From assembly GCA_006176705.1 (NCBI GenBank), contig QRFJ01000487.1, forward strand, positions 372,001 to 436,000: a DNA stretch of 64,000 bases. Reading direction: 5' to 3'. Position 1 is the first letter of the stretch; each line of letters starts with the position of its first letter. This document shows, in pieces, positions 22,494-35,380 of the stretch. Below the pieces are notes generated by a model. It was given only the letters and a program-made list of their open reading frames with translations, had not been told where the DNA came from and ran no database searches. Source of the stretch: Cocos nucifera (taxonomy: Eukaryota; Streptophyta; Magnoliopsida; Arecales; Arecaceae). Both the position numbers and the translations under genes were made by a program.

Positions 22494-24684
22494 TATTGAA
22501 AAATATATCTTAAAGCCAATCATCTAAGTGGTAGATGATTGGAATTAGTATATAAATTATCTAGTACTAATAGTTATTTTGCTAGTTCATCATAAAAGTT
22601 CTATCTTTCTTAAATAAATTCCTAAATTATGATGAAGTCCTTAGAACCATAATTAATCGATAAAGGAGGATTTATCGAATGGTTCTTAAACTGTTCGTGA
22701 TCAAATAATAAATTATTAATAAGAATGATAACTTATCAAGTGTAGATCGTTATATGATATATGCATTGGTTATCCTCATAACTAAGTGGTGTGGAGATAC
22801 TGATATAGTATTCAGGTGAGATGTAGGAGTACATCTATACTGAACGTGATCAATGTAGCACTCTACTATCAAGAGTAGCTAGCTAAAGCCAATGGATATA
22901 AGTATCCCTCCAACTTGAGATTATCACAGTGACTTGTAAGCAACTCACTGTACTTGGTGCCAGACTACCTATATTTCTAATATAGGTTTGAAAGATTTTT
23001 TGGTATAGTCAAATACTTGTAGAGTCAGTATGTGAGTCAAGATGGAATTGACCACTCTAAATTAATTTCAGAAAGAAAATGACTTGCTGTATTTTAATTT
23101 AGCAAAATCTAAGATTAATAATCCTCATGAGGAGTCATGGGATTTACAAAATTTTGAGACATAATAGAGATGACATGTATGAGTGTTGACAGCATACTCA
23201 AAGTCGTCTTAAGTATTATTAGTCAAAGAGATGAATTATATGATAATCATGAGTTAGAATTCTAAGAATGTTACTTTGCATACATTCGATCTATCTGGAC
23301 ATCGAGAACCATTGCTAGATGGTTACTTCGATTGGTACAGAAATTGGTTCCTATGCTACCGACTTAAGTTTGATCCTATGGAGTCATACACATAAGAGAT
23401 TGTAATCTGATCAGATGGTTAATTGATGATTAAGAATCGTTCTAAAGTCAAACAATCAATGCAATTGATGTTTAACTTAATGCAAGTATTATAGGAGGAT
23501 CGATTAGCAATTGGATTGCTAATTGGCTCAATTTGATTAAGCAATTAGGCTGAGATCAAATTAAATTAAATTAAATTAAAATTAGTTTAAATTTAATTAA
23601 GTCTAATTGATTTATTGGATAAGCCAATTGTAAGAAAGATCAAGTCCTTGTTGGACTAGGACTTGAATGCACCAAATTCCAAATTAACTTGACCTTTAAA
23701 TTAGATTTAAATATGGTTTAAACCTGACTTAATTGGGTTGGACTAGGATCACTCCTAATTAGGCTTGCACTAATCCTATTTTAATTGGGTTCAAAATTAT
23801 TTTGACCTAGTCAAATAGGAGTCCTAATTGGACTGGGACTCTCTCACTTTCCTTGCGCCACCTTTAAAGCCCATGTCATTTTTTCTAGATCCTTGCATGA
23901 GTTTTCTCATGCCATAAGAGTCTTCATGCATGCCTCAAATATCTGGAGTTAAGGAATCAAATTTGAATTGATCAAAATTGGAAATTGGTTGTGCATAGGA
24001 TTCTATTTGATAGAGTCCCTTCAAACCAAAACTCCTTCCTCCTCTTTTGAAAATAATTCCCATGCCCACCCTTATTTTTCTGTCACCCTTTTTCTTCTCA
24101 TTTTGTGTGATGGTTTAAGGTTCTCCACATACAAAAAAAATTTGGTGAGGCATTCAAGAGTTGGACAGCCCCAATCTCCTCCTTGTTTACTTGTTTGACT
24201 AGGTCATTTGACCTAGTCTTCCTATTATCATGGGATGCCACCTTCTAATTAATTTAAGGCATCAAAAATTCTGGTTTTTCCATGCAAAAATAGAGAAAAG
24301 GAAAAGAGGGGGCGTGGTGGTTTGAGGCACCTAAATCCTTGGAGAAAAGTATTTCATTTGGACATGAAAAGTTCATGTCCTGATAAAGACAAAGATAAGA
24401 GAAGATTATCTTCTCTTATTTTTCTTTTAAGCATTTTCTTTATTACTCCTCATATATTTTTTATGTGATAAAATTTGAGAGAGAGAGAGAGAGAGAAAGG
24501 GTGTGGGGATATATGCTCCAAGCTATTGGGGCAAAGTGATCATCTTTGAACATGATCTGATCATGTCCTAATGCGAGAAAAAGAAGAAAAGAAGGTCTTC
24601 TCTTAGGGTTTTTTTGAGAACCCTTCTTCTTCATATTTTTATGAGATTTTTCTATGAGAAAAATTAGATAATCTTAAAACTAGG
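22494..24684 (+). repeat. Copia-4 5' LTR, first part
   Basis: It aligns with 40841 to about 42950-equivalent positions and beyond the Copia-2b insertion (49811-49980). It carries hairpins H1-H4 in the first 400 bp, a purine (GA)n run near 24478-24495 and a CT-rich segment. It is interrupted at 24685 by Copia-3. The open frame at 23968-24198 recurs in the other LTR and is not a gene. Confidence 0.88.
22643..22880 (+). other. LTR hairpin string H1-H4 in Copia-4 5' LTR
   Basis: H1 is AGAACCAT/ATGGTTCT outside CGATAAA/TTTATCG (22643-22686). H2 is a GTGT/ATAC stem around GGAG (22788-22801). H3 is GATGTA-GGAG-TACATC (22820-22835). H4 is ACTCT/AGAGT (about 22861-22878). The same four occur in order in the 3' LTR from 40990 and in the Copia-3 LTRs. 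Stems are largely kept while loops differ. Confidence 0.6.
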
Positions 24685-27172
24685 TGTTAGAAATTATGTC
24701 CCAAAGTCAATCGTCAGCCTATTGACCGTTGAGCTATTTTATAATTATAATTAATTTATTAATTAATAAAAATATTTTGGCATCTTTTTCATCATAAGTT
24801 TACATCTTCTAATGAACTCCATTGTTGTGATGAAATTTTTAGGACTGTTTAGTTTCTATAAAGAGAGAATTTATTGATTAGTCCTTAAATTTGTTCATGA
24901 CCAAATGATAGGCTGTTAGTTAGGATAACAGCGTCTATCGAGCATAGGTCGCTATATGCCATATAGGTTAGTTGTCCTCTTAACCAAGAAGTGTGGAGAC
25001 ACTGGTATGGCATACAGGTGAGATGTATAGGTACATCATCATTGAACGTGACCAACTCTAGAGTATTCTGCTATCGAGAATGTCTTTAATGGGATATAGG
25101 TATAAGTATCCCTTAGATCTGAGATCACCTCAGTAACTTGCAAGCAATTCACTATGCTTTGGTACCAGACTAATTAAATTTTTAATTCAGTAATGGAAAG
25201 CTTCTAGACACAGTCAAGTACTTGCAAAGTTAAAGTATGATCAAGATGGAATTAACCACTCCAAGAGTTGGAGAAGAATGTATCACTGTATTTCAATATA
25301 GCAAAACATTGGCCAGGATAATCCATCAGATGAATTTGATATTTTGAAATATAATGTGGACAACCTAATCATAGTTGATAGTTGAACTCTGAGGTGTCCT
25401 ATGAGAATTATGGTCAAAGGGATGAATTATATGGAAACTATATCTACATAGGTTCTAAAGATGGTGTTCGACACCTTCGACCTATCCCGCCGTCGGGTAT
25501 TATTGCTAGATGGTCACTTTGATTGATACAGAAATTTATTTCTATGCTATCAACTTAGGTTCAGACCTATAAGGTCACGCACATTAGAGCTTATGATCTG
25601 ATTGGATGGTTGATCAATGATTAAAAATCGTTCTAGGATTAAATAATCATTACGATTGGTGTTTAACCTAGTGCAAGTATTGTAGGAAGATCGATTGACA
25701 ATTGAATTGCTAATTAGCTTAATTTGATTAAGCCAATAAGCTAAGATTAAGTCTAATTAAATATAATTTAATTAGATTTGATTTGGACTTGATTGGATCA
25801 AGTTCAATTGGTTTATTGGATAAGCCAAGTGCAAGGAAGAACTAGTCCTAGTCTAACTAGGATTCGGATTAACTTAATTTTTTAATTTAATTAGAAAATA
25901 TTAAATCTGATTTAATCTAATTTAATTAAGTTCTTAAATAGATTAGGACCTTATTTAATTGAGTTTATTTAATCTTAATTTTATTTGGTTAAAAGATCTT
26001 GTTTGACCAAGTCAAAATAGGAGTCCTAGTGTGACTAGGACTCCCAATCACTTGCGCCACTTAATCCTCATATCCCATGCCCTTTTTGTTTTGTTTCTTA
26101 CATGAAAATTCTCCACTCCCATGGCTTCTCATGCCCTTTTTCTCTTCTCCTTTTCTCATAAGGCAATTTGTTGGAAGACCAAGTCAAAAGAGGAGTTTGT
26201 TTTGCTTAGGATTCTATGAGATAGAATCCTTGTTGACCAAAACATCTTCCTTTGTGTGCTGCCACCTCTTTTAATTAATTCTTCTCTTATTCCATGAAAA
26301 TAATCTCTCTTTTTGTATACCCTCCCTTGTTGGTCCACACCAATAATTGTGGAGGAGGCGCCCAAGAGTTGGGCGCCCAAACAACTTTCCATGTTTGGAT
26401 ATTTCTAGTCTAGGATTTTGATCTAACTTGGACTATTCTTTTTCTCTATTTATTAGATAAATTTTATTTTAATTTTTTTATAAAATATAGAGCTTTGGGA
26501 GAGATTTGGAGTGTGCAAAAATTAGAGAAAGAGGATCTTTGGGCATGGGGGTTCCATAGGCACCAAACTAGGTGTCTAAGTGAGAGAAAAGAGAAGAAGA
26601 AGAGGGTCTTCTTCTATGGTTGTTTTATTTTCAATTTCTCCTTCCTTTTTTGAGTTTTCTCTAAGAGAGTCTCATATCAATAAACTCTCATCTTTATTCT
26701 TATATTTTGAAGAGTCCAAATTTTGAAGAAGGGAGCATCGGATCGACCGTCGAAGAAGGATTAGTACAGTAATAGCATGTTGTGCTAATTTCCTACATCG
26801 AACTTCAGATCAGAGATCGTAGGCTCGTGTGGATGACTCCTAAAGGTCGAACACATGTGCGGCTCATGACTTCATCCTCAAGTCTGGATCAGCAAGTTAG
26901 AATATCTAACTTGCTTAGGTAATAGATCTGATCTATTAACTTTATACCTGCATATGATGTAGTCTAGATCTAGGTTGATTTGATCAACCTTTTACTTTCT
27001 TATTTGATTTTAATTTTTGATTTAATATCATACCTTGATCATATAATAGATCTGAGACCTAGGTATTTATATATTTATTTAAATAAATATTTAATTTATT
27101 TAAGTCTTTCGTTACAAGATCTTAAAAAAGTTTTCAAGATCTACCTATAAAATTCTAGATCTAGTTCCTTCA
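24685..27172 (+). repeat. Copia-3 5' LTR
   Basis: It starts TGTTAGAAATT, ends CCTTCA and is followed by the primer site. It pairs with 32895-35380. A decayed H1 (24841-24885, outer stem AGGACT/AGTCCT) and H2-H4 are present. The open frames at 26077-26274 and 26156-26392 lie in a CT-rich part and also occur in the 3' LTR, so they are not genes. Confidence 0.92.
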
Positions 27173-27174
27173 AT

Positions 27175-27186
27175 TGGTATCAGAGC
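27175..27186 (+). promoter_or_regulatory. Primer binding site of Copia-3
   Basis: TGGTATCAGAGC, a perfect plant initiator tRNA-Met complement, two bases after the LTR. Confidence 0.92.
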
Positions 27187-28915
27187 AAGATTATTATTAC
27201 ATGATTTTTATGCATATTTAGATTATTTCTTAGATTAGATATAATTTATAATTTAATTATTAAATTTAAAATTTTAAAAAAAAATTTAGATCTCATAAAC
27301 TGCCATAAGGTTATCCTGCTATAAGGTTTACCACTTACAGTGAATAGGTTATCCTAGTACGTGCTGATCTAAAATATTGATCATAAAATTTTAAATTAGA
27401 TCTAAGAAATTTTATGATCTGATTAAAAATATTTTAATCTAATTTTAATCTTCATAAATATGTTAGATTTGATCTAGAAAAGATTTATGATTGATTATTA
27501 TTGAAACTATTTCAATTACATGAACCTGTTTAGATTAGATCTAAAGTAGATTCATGTTTATGTTACTTGCATATTGATTATGAATCAAACATGCAACTTG
27601 GTTAATAAAACTATGTTGTAAAAATATTTTATAAATATGAAAACTTTTTTTGAAAAGCCAAACCCCAACCTTCGGTCCAAAACTTAATTAAGAATTAAGA
27701 AGTTGTTTGATTAGGTTCTAGGATTGTAAATTGAAGATCCTATGACACGAATCATAACACATTGGATTAATGGGTTAGTGGAGATTAGGTCCATTAATTA
27801 GATTAGACCTAGGGTTAGATTAAAGAATGGACTTAATTAGAGAATTGACTAAATCTAATCAATTATTGTCTTAGATTAGGTCAAGGATTCTCTAGATCAA
27901 TTGCAATAGTTGTAGTTGGTCAAGTCCATGTCTTTAACAAGATCTAAGATAGACTTGATTCTTGGCACGCGGTCTAGCACGAACTATTAGGTTGATCTAA
28001 TTAAAACTAATTAAATTAGTGGTACCTAAGGTAAACCAGACTAATGATTTTTAATTGGCAACTCGCTTATCTAGCCATTTCTGATGATGTCTAAGGTAAG
28101 CCTGACAGACTCTTCCACTGATCGAACTTACCTGACCTCTTGGTGAGATTATGTTTTGATCAGATCGCTTAACTATTCGAGCTGACCCATATCAGCTAGG
28201 TAAATCAATTTGACTGATTTTGGTGCTCCTAGACCAGCTTATTAATAATCTTCCTTAAGCTGACTTGGTGAAGTTAGTGGGAGGATCATGACAAGCTGGT
28301 TAATCTGACCTACTCGCTTCTATAAATTAAATCCTCTAAAATTATTAGATCCCTAAAATGAAATAGTTATATGATAACTGATGCATAGCCTCTTATTAAA
28401 GTGGATGATAATGAGTCCATCAGTTGGATAATCATTGGAGGCCCAAAGGCCTGGTGCTTATCAATTGATGGAATTATCATTCATTATATGATCTCTTGGA
28501 TACATCTTTCTAAATGGTGGTCAGATGGGCTAACCAAAGTTGGTCTTGATCATTCATTAGTTGAATGGGCCAAGTATGATCATATTAATGGTTGAACCTA
28601 ACTGGACCCTTTTCTGAGAAGGCCAAAGTCAACTGATCAAGGCTAAGGGCAAAATTTAATTACTGAAAATTATTTAGAGAAATAATTGATTATGAATCTA
28701 CCCTTAGATGTACATGGGTGGGCCAACAAAGTTGGGCTCGTGTACAATCTATGTGGATTCTAGTACCCACTAAGAAATTAGGGTAATTCCTCGAATTGGA
28801 GGTAGAGACTACCAATTCGAATAAAATAGTAGGAGAAAACCTTTTAATTAAAGTCCAAATCTTTAGATTTAATGAATCAATTATTAATTAGATTTTAATT
28901 TTTCTTTATACAGAC
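27187..28915 (+). other. Copia-3 untranslated leader
   Basis: This is a long 5' leader without coding. It includes the conserved motif at 27304-27370 (two AGGTTATCCT words around a CTATAAG/CTTACAG near-hairpin, then GTGCTGATCT) that recurs twice in Copia-4. Packaging and dimer signals of LTR elements lie in such leaders. An open frame at 28401-28595 shows no domain. Confidence 0.75.
27304..27370 (+). other. Conserved leader motif of Copia-3
   Basis: The order is AAGGTTATCCTGCT, CTATAAGG, CTTACAG, AGGTTATCCTAGTA, GTGCTGATCT. The same order occurs in Copia-4 at 36151-36215 and 36361-36426. A candidate RNA packaging or dimer signal by position only. Confidence 0.5.
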
Positions 28916-30150
28916 ATGGCCACTTCCCTATCACTTCGATCATTGTTGGATAATGATAAGTTAGTGGGATCCAACTTTGGTAGCTCGTACCAAAAGTTGA
29001 AGATTGTCCTGGAGCATGAACAGATCCTATATGTGCTAACGGATCCTGCACCTAAGGAACTAGCTGCCAATGCACATGGAACAGTCAGAGACACTTATCA
29101 AAAGTGGCTCAGTGATCGAACCATGGTGCGCTGCATTATGCTGGCTGTGATGAGCGATGAGTTCAATCACAGGTTTGAGACAACTCAACCAAATAAAATG
29201 CTCCAAGTGTCGAAGGATTCTTTTAGCACACTCGATGACATTGAGAGGCATAAGACTAGTTGCACCATCTTCAACGCTAGAATGCGGGATGGAGCCTTTG
29301 TTACTGATCATGTATTGTATATGATCGAGCTGATAGAGCGCTTAAGAAAACTCGACTTTTTCTTGCATAAACAACTTGAGAAAGATGCAATACTGAACTC
29401 GCTGCCAAAGTCCTATCTCCCTTTTCTTACTCATTACAGAATGACAAAGCCTGAAGTAAACTACCATGGCTTACTGGGGTTACTTTAGAACTTTGAGAAG
29501 GATCACCAGCTCCATAAAGAGTCGATGAACTTAGTGGAAGGTTCGCCTTCTAGTTCTCGATCCTTTAGGAAAAGGAAGAAGAATAAGAAGAAGAAAACAA
29601 AGTAGGTGCAAGTTCAGGCTGGGACATCAGTGCAGGGTCAGACCAGGAAGATCAAGTTCGATAAGAGTCAAGCTGAATGCTTCTTTTGCAAGAAGCGGGA
29701 GCACTGAAAGAGGAACTATCCTTAGTACATTGCCTCCCTGGATTCGAATAGGCAGAGAAAGAAGCAAGCTATTGCTGGGCAAGATATTTATATGATAACT
29801 TCTTGCAATTTCTCTATTTGTGATATTATTGACTGGGTATTGGATATCGGTAGCCCTTATCATATTTGCAATTTGTTGTAGGGGTTGCAGGTCAGTAGAA
29901 GATTCGAGCAAGGTGAGAGATTCCTAAACGTTGGAGATGGAAGATCAGTTTCAGTTCTAGCTTTAGGAATTTTGAAACTTATATTTAAATCTCATATCAT
30001 TATTCTTAGTGATTGTCATTTCTATCTTAGTTTCTTTTTAAATATCATTTATGTCGGCCTTTTGGCCATGAACAATTATAAAATTTCAATGAAGAAATGA
30101 GTTTGTAATGTCATCATGAATGGTGTTACTGCTTTCTATGGATAATTGAA
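28916..30150 (+). pseudogene. Copia-3 gag and protease, one frame with stops
   Basis: ATG at 28916 starts a 190-codon open piece with UBN2-type gag (SDEFNHRFE, DSFSTLDDIERHK, AILNSLPKSYLPFL). The same frame goes on past a TAG at 29486 to a basic K-rich stretch, a zinc knuckle CFFCKKREH-stop-KRNYP (29681-29724) with Trp changed to TGA and the last Cys changed to Tyr, and a protease piece VLDIGSPYHICN near 29838-29873. The catalytic triplet there reads D-I-G, where D-S-G is the usual form. Frame is kept to about 30100, so decay is mainly point mutations. RNA packaging and polyprotein cleavage were the roles. Confidence 0.88.
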
Positions 30151-31200
30151 CAATGGTATATATATATTATCACAACCTATTAATATAGTCTATTCTACTG
30201 GCAAGCATCCTAGATTAGATAGTGTATTAGATATTACTTATGGCACTGTAGGCTAGGTCATATAAACAAGAATAGGATAAACAGGTTGACTCAAGAGGGA
30301 ATCCTTGAAGTCAATGATTGTGAATCACTTCCAACCTATGAGTCCTGTCTTCTTGGTAAAATGACCAAGTCACCTTTTATTGGAAAAGGTGAGAGAGCCA
30401 ATGAGCTCTTAGGTCTAGTACATACTGATGTATGTGGACCAATGAGCATAAATGCCAGAGGTGGATATGTCTACTTCATCACTTTCATAGATGATCTATC
30501 CAGATATGGATATGTCTATCTGATGAAACATAAGTCGGATTCTTTTGAAATGTTCAAACGATTCCAAAGTGAAATAGAAAAACAAACTGGAAAGAGTATT
30601 AAAACTCTTCGATCTAACTGAGGAGGAGAATATCTTTCTAGTGAGTTTCTCATATATCTAGGAGAGAATATAATTCTCTCTCAATGGACTCCTCCTGGAA
30701 CACCATAGCATAATGATGTGTCTGAAAAAAGAAATCAAACTTTGTTAGATATGGTCCGATCCATGATGGAATTTGCCAGCTTGCCAATATCCTTCTGAGG
30801 ATATGCACTCAAGTTGGCTTGTTATCTATTAAATAGGATTTCAAGTAAGTCTCTAGTTAAAACCTCATATAAGATATGAACAGGATGTAAGCTAGCACTT
30901 TCACACCTTAGGATTTGGGGGTGCCTGACTTATGTCAAATGGTTAGTTACAGACAAACTTGGATCTAAGTCTGACAAGTGTACATTCATAGGGTACCCAA
31001 AAGAGACCAAAGGATACTATTTCTACCATGCTAATGAACAAAAGGTGTTCATCTGCCCTAGGACAACCTTTTTGAAAAAGGAGTTCCTTGATGAAGAAAC
31101 TGTTGCCTCTAAAGTTGAACTTAAAGAAGTTCAATAGGTAGAAAGTCTGACATAGAATGTTGAACCTAAGTCAGATTTGATCAGATCAGATCCGAAGCCT
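30151..31200 (+). pseudogene. Copia-3 integrase
   Basis: An open piece at 30286-30621 holds the end of the pre-integrase zinc region (YESCLLGKMTKSPF), HTDVCGPM (first catalytic Asp), FITFIDDLSRYGYVYLM and then LRSN-stop-GGEY, where the second catalytic Asp is Asn. SEKRNQTLLDMVRSM (third catalytic residue, Glu) follows near 30720-30765. The integrase-RT linker region reaches 31200. Stops in Gln and Trp positions make it inactive. Confidence 0.88.
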
Positions 31201-32160
31201 AATGAACCCATACCATTAAGATGATCCGATAGAGTACTGCACCATCCGGATAGATACTATGGATTCTTGTTCCAGGATGGTGATCCCATCGAACTTGATG
31301 AGAATGATGACCCGATCACTTATATGGATGTGATGCAGAGATCCGATTTTGAGAAATGGCTAGAAGTCATGAGAAACAAAATGGATTTTATGAAGGTCAA
31401 TGATGTATGGACATTAGTTGATCCACCTGAAAGGGTTAAACCCATTGGGTGTAAATAGGTTTTCAAAAAAAAAAGGAGCGCAGACGGAAAGATGGAGATC
31501 TATAAAGCCCATCTGATTGCCAAGGGGTATCGTCAATGTTATAGTATTGACTATAACGAGACATTCTCTTTTATGGCAATGGTCAAGTCCATTCGGATCA
31601 TGCTTACCATTGCTGCCCATCTAGACTATGAGATCTAACAGATGGATGTGAAGACAGCTTTCCTAATTGGAGAGCTAATCGAAGAGGTGTATATGATACA
31701 ACCTGAAGGATTCACATCCACATATGAGTTCAAGGTGTGCAAGCTTCATAGATCCATTTATGGATTGAAGCAAGCATCTCAGAGTTGGAACATGTGTTTT
31801 AATAAAGTGATCAAAATGTATGGCTTCATTAAGAACGGAGAAGAATCTTACATTTACAAATGGGCAAATGGTCTAGCAGTGGTATTTCTTATTTTGTACG
31901 TGGATGACATTCTCTTAATCGAGAATGACATCCCCACACTACAAGAAATAAAAGATTGATTGTCATCACAGTTCTCCATGAAGGACTTGGGTGAAGCATC
32001 CTACATCCTAGGGATGAAGATCTATAGAGATAGATCTAAAAGGATGCTTGGTATATCCCAGTCCATATACATAGAAATTGTGCTGAAGAGGTTCAGCATG
32101 GAGAATTCCAAAATGGGCTATCTTTCGATGGACCAAAAAATTTCTCTCTAAGAAGGATTG
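31201..32160 (+). pseudogene. Copia-3 reverse transcriptase
   Basis: Pieces at 31267-31458, 31642-31959 and 31960-32151 are in one frame. They carry MDVKTAFLIGEL (first catalytic Asp), SIYGLKQASQSWN, FLILYVDDILLIEND (Asp pair intact), then SMKDLGEASYILGMKIYRDR, a segment characteristic of the Angela/BARE type. One TGA separates the last two pieces and a TAG follows PIGCK. RT function is lost by these stops only. Confidence 0.92.
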
Positions 32161-32888
32161 TCCGAAAACTCCTGAATAGAGAGAGAGTATGAGTAGAATT
32201 TCATATGCTTTGGTAGTGGGGTCTATTATGTATGCAATGACATGTACAAGATCAGACATGGCATACTCACTAGGAGTGGTGAGTAGATACCAGTCTGATC
32301 CTAGAGAAAATCACTGAAAGATGGTTAAAACCATCCTTAAATATTTGAAAAATACTAAGGACCAATGGTTGGTTTATGGTGAGTCAGATCTGAAGCTTGT
32401 GGGATTTACAGACTTCAGCTTTCAATCTGACCATGATGATAGTAAAAGTGTATTGGAATATATCTTTACTCTAAATGATAGAGCCATCTACTGAAAAAAT
32501 TTCAAGCAGCATATAGTAGCTGACTCTATTTGCGAAGCAGAGTACATGGCAGCATCAGATGCAACAAAGAAAGATGTGTAGCTGAGGAAGTTCATCACTG
32601 AGCTCGGAATAGCACCCTTCATTGATGGTCCAGTCCTACTCTACTGTGACAGCACTGGCACCATAGCTCAAACAAAGGAACCGAAGGCACACCAGTGGAC
32701 AAAGTACATTCTACGATGCTTTTATTTGGTTCGTGAGATCGTGGATCGTGGTGACGTCAACCTTCAGAAGATTGATGGAAAGGAGAACCTAGCCGACCCT
32801 TTCACTAAAGCCCTGGTAATTAAGGAGTTTGACAACCATAAGTCGAAGATAGGTATTAGATACTATGCCGAGTGGCTTTAGGACAAAT
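32161..32888 (+). pseudogene. Copia-3 RNase H
   Basis: SDLKLVGFTDFSFQSD (first acidic position), ADSICEAEYMAASDA (catalytic Glu region), LLYCDSTGTIAQTKEPK (third acidic position) and ENLADPFTKAL are all readable. Three Trp positions appear as TGA or TAG. It ends a few bases before the polypurine tract. Confidence 0.88.
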
Positions 32889-32894
32889 GGGAGT

Positions 32895-35380
32895 TATTGG
32901 GAATTATATTCCAAAGCCAATTATCAACCTATTGATGGTTGAGCTATTTTATAATTATGATTAATTTATTAATTATAAAAATATTTTGGCATCTTTTTAA
33001 TTACAAGTTTACATCTTCTAATGAACTCCATTATTGCGATGAAGTTCTTAGGACTGTTTAATTTCGATAAAGAGAGGATTTATCGATTAGTTCTTAAATT
33101 TATTCACGATCAAATGATAGGCTATTAATTAGGACAATAGCGTCTATCGAGCATAGGTCGCTATATGCCATATAGGTTGGTTGTTCTTTTAACCAAGGAG
33201 TGTGGAGACACTGGTATAACATACAGATGAGATGTATGGGTACATTGTCATAGAACGTGACCAACTTCAGAGCATTCTGTTGTCGAGAATGTCTCTGATT
33301 GGATATAGATATAAGTATCCCTTAGACCTGAGATCATCTCAGTGACTTGAAAGCAACTCACTATACTTTGGTACCAGACTAACTGAATTTTTAATTTAGC
33401 AATGGAAGGCTTCTAGGCATAGTCAAGTAATTGCAAAGTTGGAGTGTGATCAAGATGGAATTGACCCCTCCAAGAGTTGGAGAAGAATGTATCACCGTAT
33501 TTCAATATAGTAAAACCTTGGCCAGGGTAATCCATCAGATGGATTTGATATTTTGAAATATAATGTGGACAACCTGATCAGAGTTGATAGTTGAACTCTG
33601 AGGTATTCTATGAGTATTGTGGTTAAGGGGATAAATTATATGAAAACTATATCCGCATGAGTTCTAAAGATGGTATTCTACACCTTCGACCTATCCGACC
33701 ATCGGGTATCATTACTAGATGGTCACTTCGATTGGTATAGAAATATATTCCTGTGCTAGTGACTTAGGTTCGAACCTATGAGGTCACACATATTAGTACT
33801 TATGATCTGATCAGATGGTTGATCAACGATTAAAAATCATTCTAGGGTTAAACAATCAATACGATTGGTGTTTAACCTAGTGCAAGTGTTGTAGAAGGAT
33901 CGATTAGTAATTGAATTGCTAATTGACTTAATTTGATTAACCCAATAGGTTGAGATTAAGTTTAATTAAATATAATTTAATTATATTTAGTTTGGGCTTG
34001 ATTGGATCAAGTCCAATTGATTTATTGGATAAGCCAAGTGCAAGGAAGAACTAGTCCTAGTCTAACTAGAATTCGGATTAACCCAATTTTTTAATTTAAT
34101 TAAAAAATAAATTAAATTTAAATTTAATTTAATTAAGTTCTTAAATGGCTTAGGGTCTTATTTAATTAGGTTGGTTTAATCTTGATTTTATTTGGTTAAA
34201 AGATCTTGTTTGACCAAGTCAAAATAGGAGTCTTAGTGTGACTAGGACTTCCTATCACTTGCACCACTTAATCCTCACGCCCCATGCCCTTTTTGTTTTA
34301 TTTCTTATGTAAAAATTCTCCACTCCCATGGATTCTCATGTCCTCTTTCTCTCCTTCTTTTTTCATTAGATAATTTATTGAAAGACCAAGTCAAAAGAGG
34401 AGTTTGTTTTGCTTAGGATTCTATGAGATAGAATCCTTGTTGACCAAAACACCTTTCCTTGAGTGCCGCCCCCTATTTTAATTAATTCTTCTCTTATTAT
34501 ATGAAAATTATCTTCTTTTTTGTGCACCCTCTCTTGCTGGTCCACACCAATAATTATGGAGGAGGTACCCAAGAGTTGGGAACCCCAATAACTTTCCATA
34601 TTTGGATATTCCTAGTCTAGAATTTTGATCTAACTTGGACTCTTCTTTTTTTCTATTTATTAAATAAATTTTATTCTAAATTTTTTATGGAATATAGAGC
34701 TATGGGATAGGTTTGGGGTGTGCAAAAATTAGAGGAAAAGGGTCCTTGTGCATGGGGGTTCCATAGGCACCAAACTGGATGTCTAGGTGAGAGAAAAGAG
34801 AAGAAGAATAGGGTCTTCTTCTAAGGCTATTTTATTTTCAATCTCTACTTTTTTTTTGAGTTTTTTTTCTGATAGAGTCTCATATCAGTAAACTCTCATC
34901 TTTCTTGTCATATTTTGAAGAGTCCAAATTTCGAAGAAGGAAGCATCGGATCGACCGTCGAAGAAGGATTAGTACAGTACTAGCATGCTATGCTGATTTC
35001 CTACATCGAACTTCATATCAGAGATCGTAGGCTCATGTAGATGACTCCTAGAGATCAGATACATATACAGCTCATAACTTCATCATCAAGTCCAGATCAA
35101 CAAGTTAGAATATCTAACTTACTTAAGTAATAGATCTGATCTATTAACTTCATACCTGCATTTGAAGTAGTGTAGATCTAGATTGATTTGATCAATCTTT
35201 TACTTTCTTATTTGATTTTAATTTTTGATTTAATATCATGCCTTGATCATGTAATAGATTTGAGATCTAGGTATTTACATATTTATTTAAATAAATATTT
35301 AATTTATTTAAGTCTTCCACTGCAAGATCTTGAAAAAATTTTCAAGATCTACCTATAAAATCCTAGATCTGGTTCCTTCA
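32895..35380 (+). repeat. Copia-3 3' LTR
   Basis: It starts TATTGGGAATT after a GGGAG purine tract (32889-32894) and ends CCTTCA. It contains H1 with an intact inner stem (33065-33085), H2 AGTGT-GGAG-ACACT (near 33199), H3 (33231-33246) and H4 CATTCT/AGAATG (near 33274-33295). Confidence 0.92.

Larger units (their letters stand above)
24685..35380 (+). mobile_element. Copia-3: full-length Angela/BARE-like LTR retrotransposon
   Basis: A 10.7-kb element has LTRs of 2488 and 2486 bp, a tRNA-Met primer site, a 1.7-kb leader, then gag-protease-integrase-RT-RNase H in copia order. It lies in the Copia-4 5' LTR. The empty site is visible in the Copia-4 3' LTR at 49960-49990, where the flanking AATCTTA and AAACATG words are joined. 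A clean target duplication is not preserved (CTAGG versus TTGGA). In the first 100 LTR bases I count about a dozen substitutions, so it is old. Coding is broken by many stops but is the most complete set in the window. Confidence 0.9.

Noticed and set aside
31937..31950. CACTACAAGAAAT, identical to the CACTA terminus
   Set aside because: It codes for P-T-L-Q-E-I-K in the Copia-3 RT frame just after YVDD; the decayed Copia-4 copy has the corresponding codons near 40174-40196, and no subterminal repeats follow. Chance match in coding sequence.
33762..33790. TAGGTTCGAACCTA, like the B box of tRNA genes
   Set aside because: It is a palindrome inside the Copia-3 LTR; the matching sites in other LTRs differ (GGTTCAAACC, GGTTCAGACC) and no A box or cloverleaf is found at the right distance.
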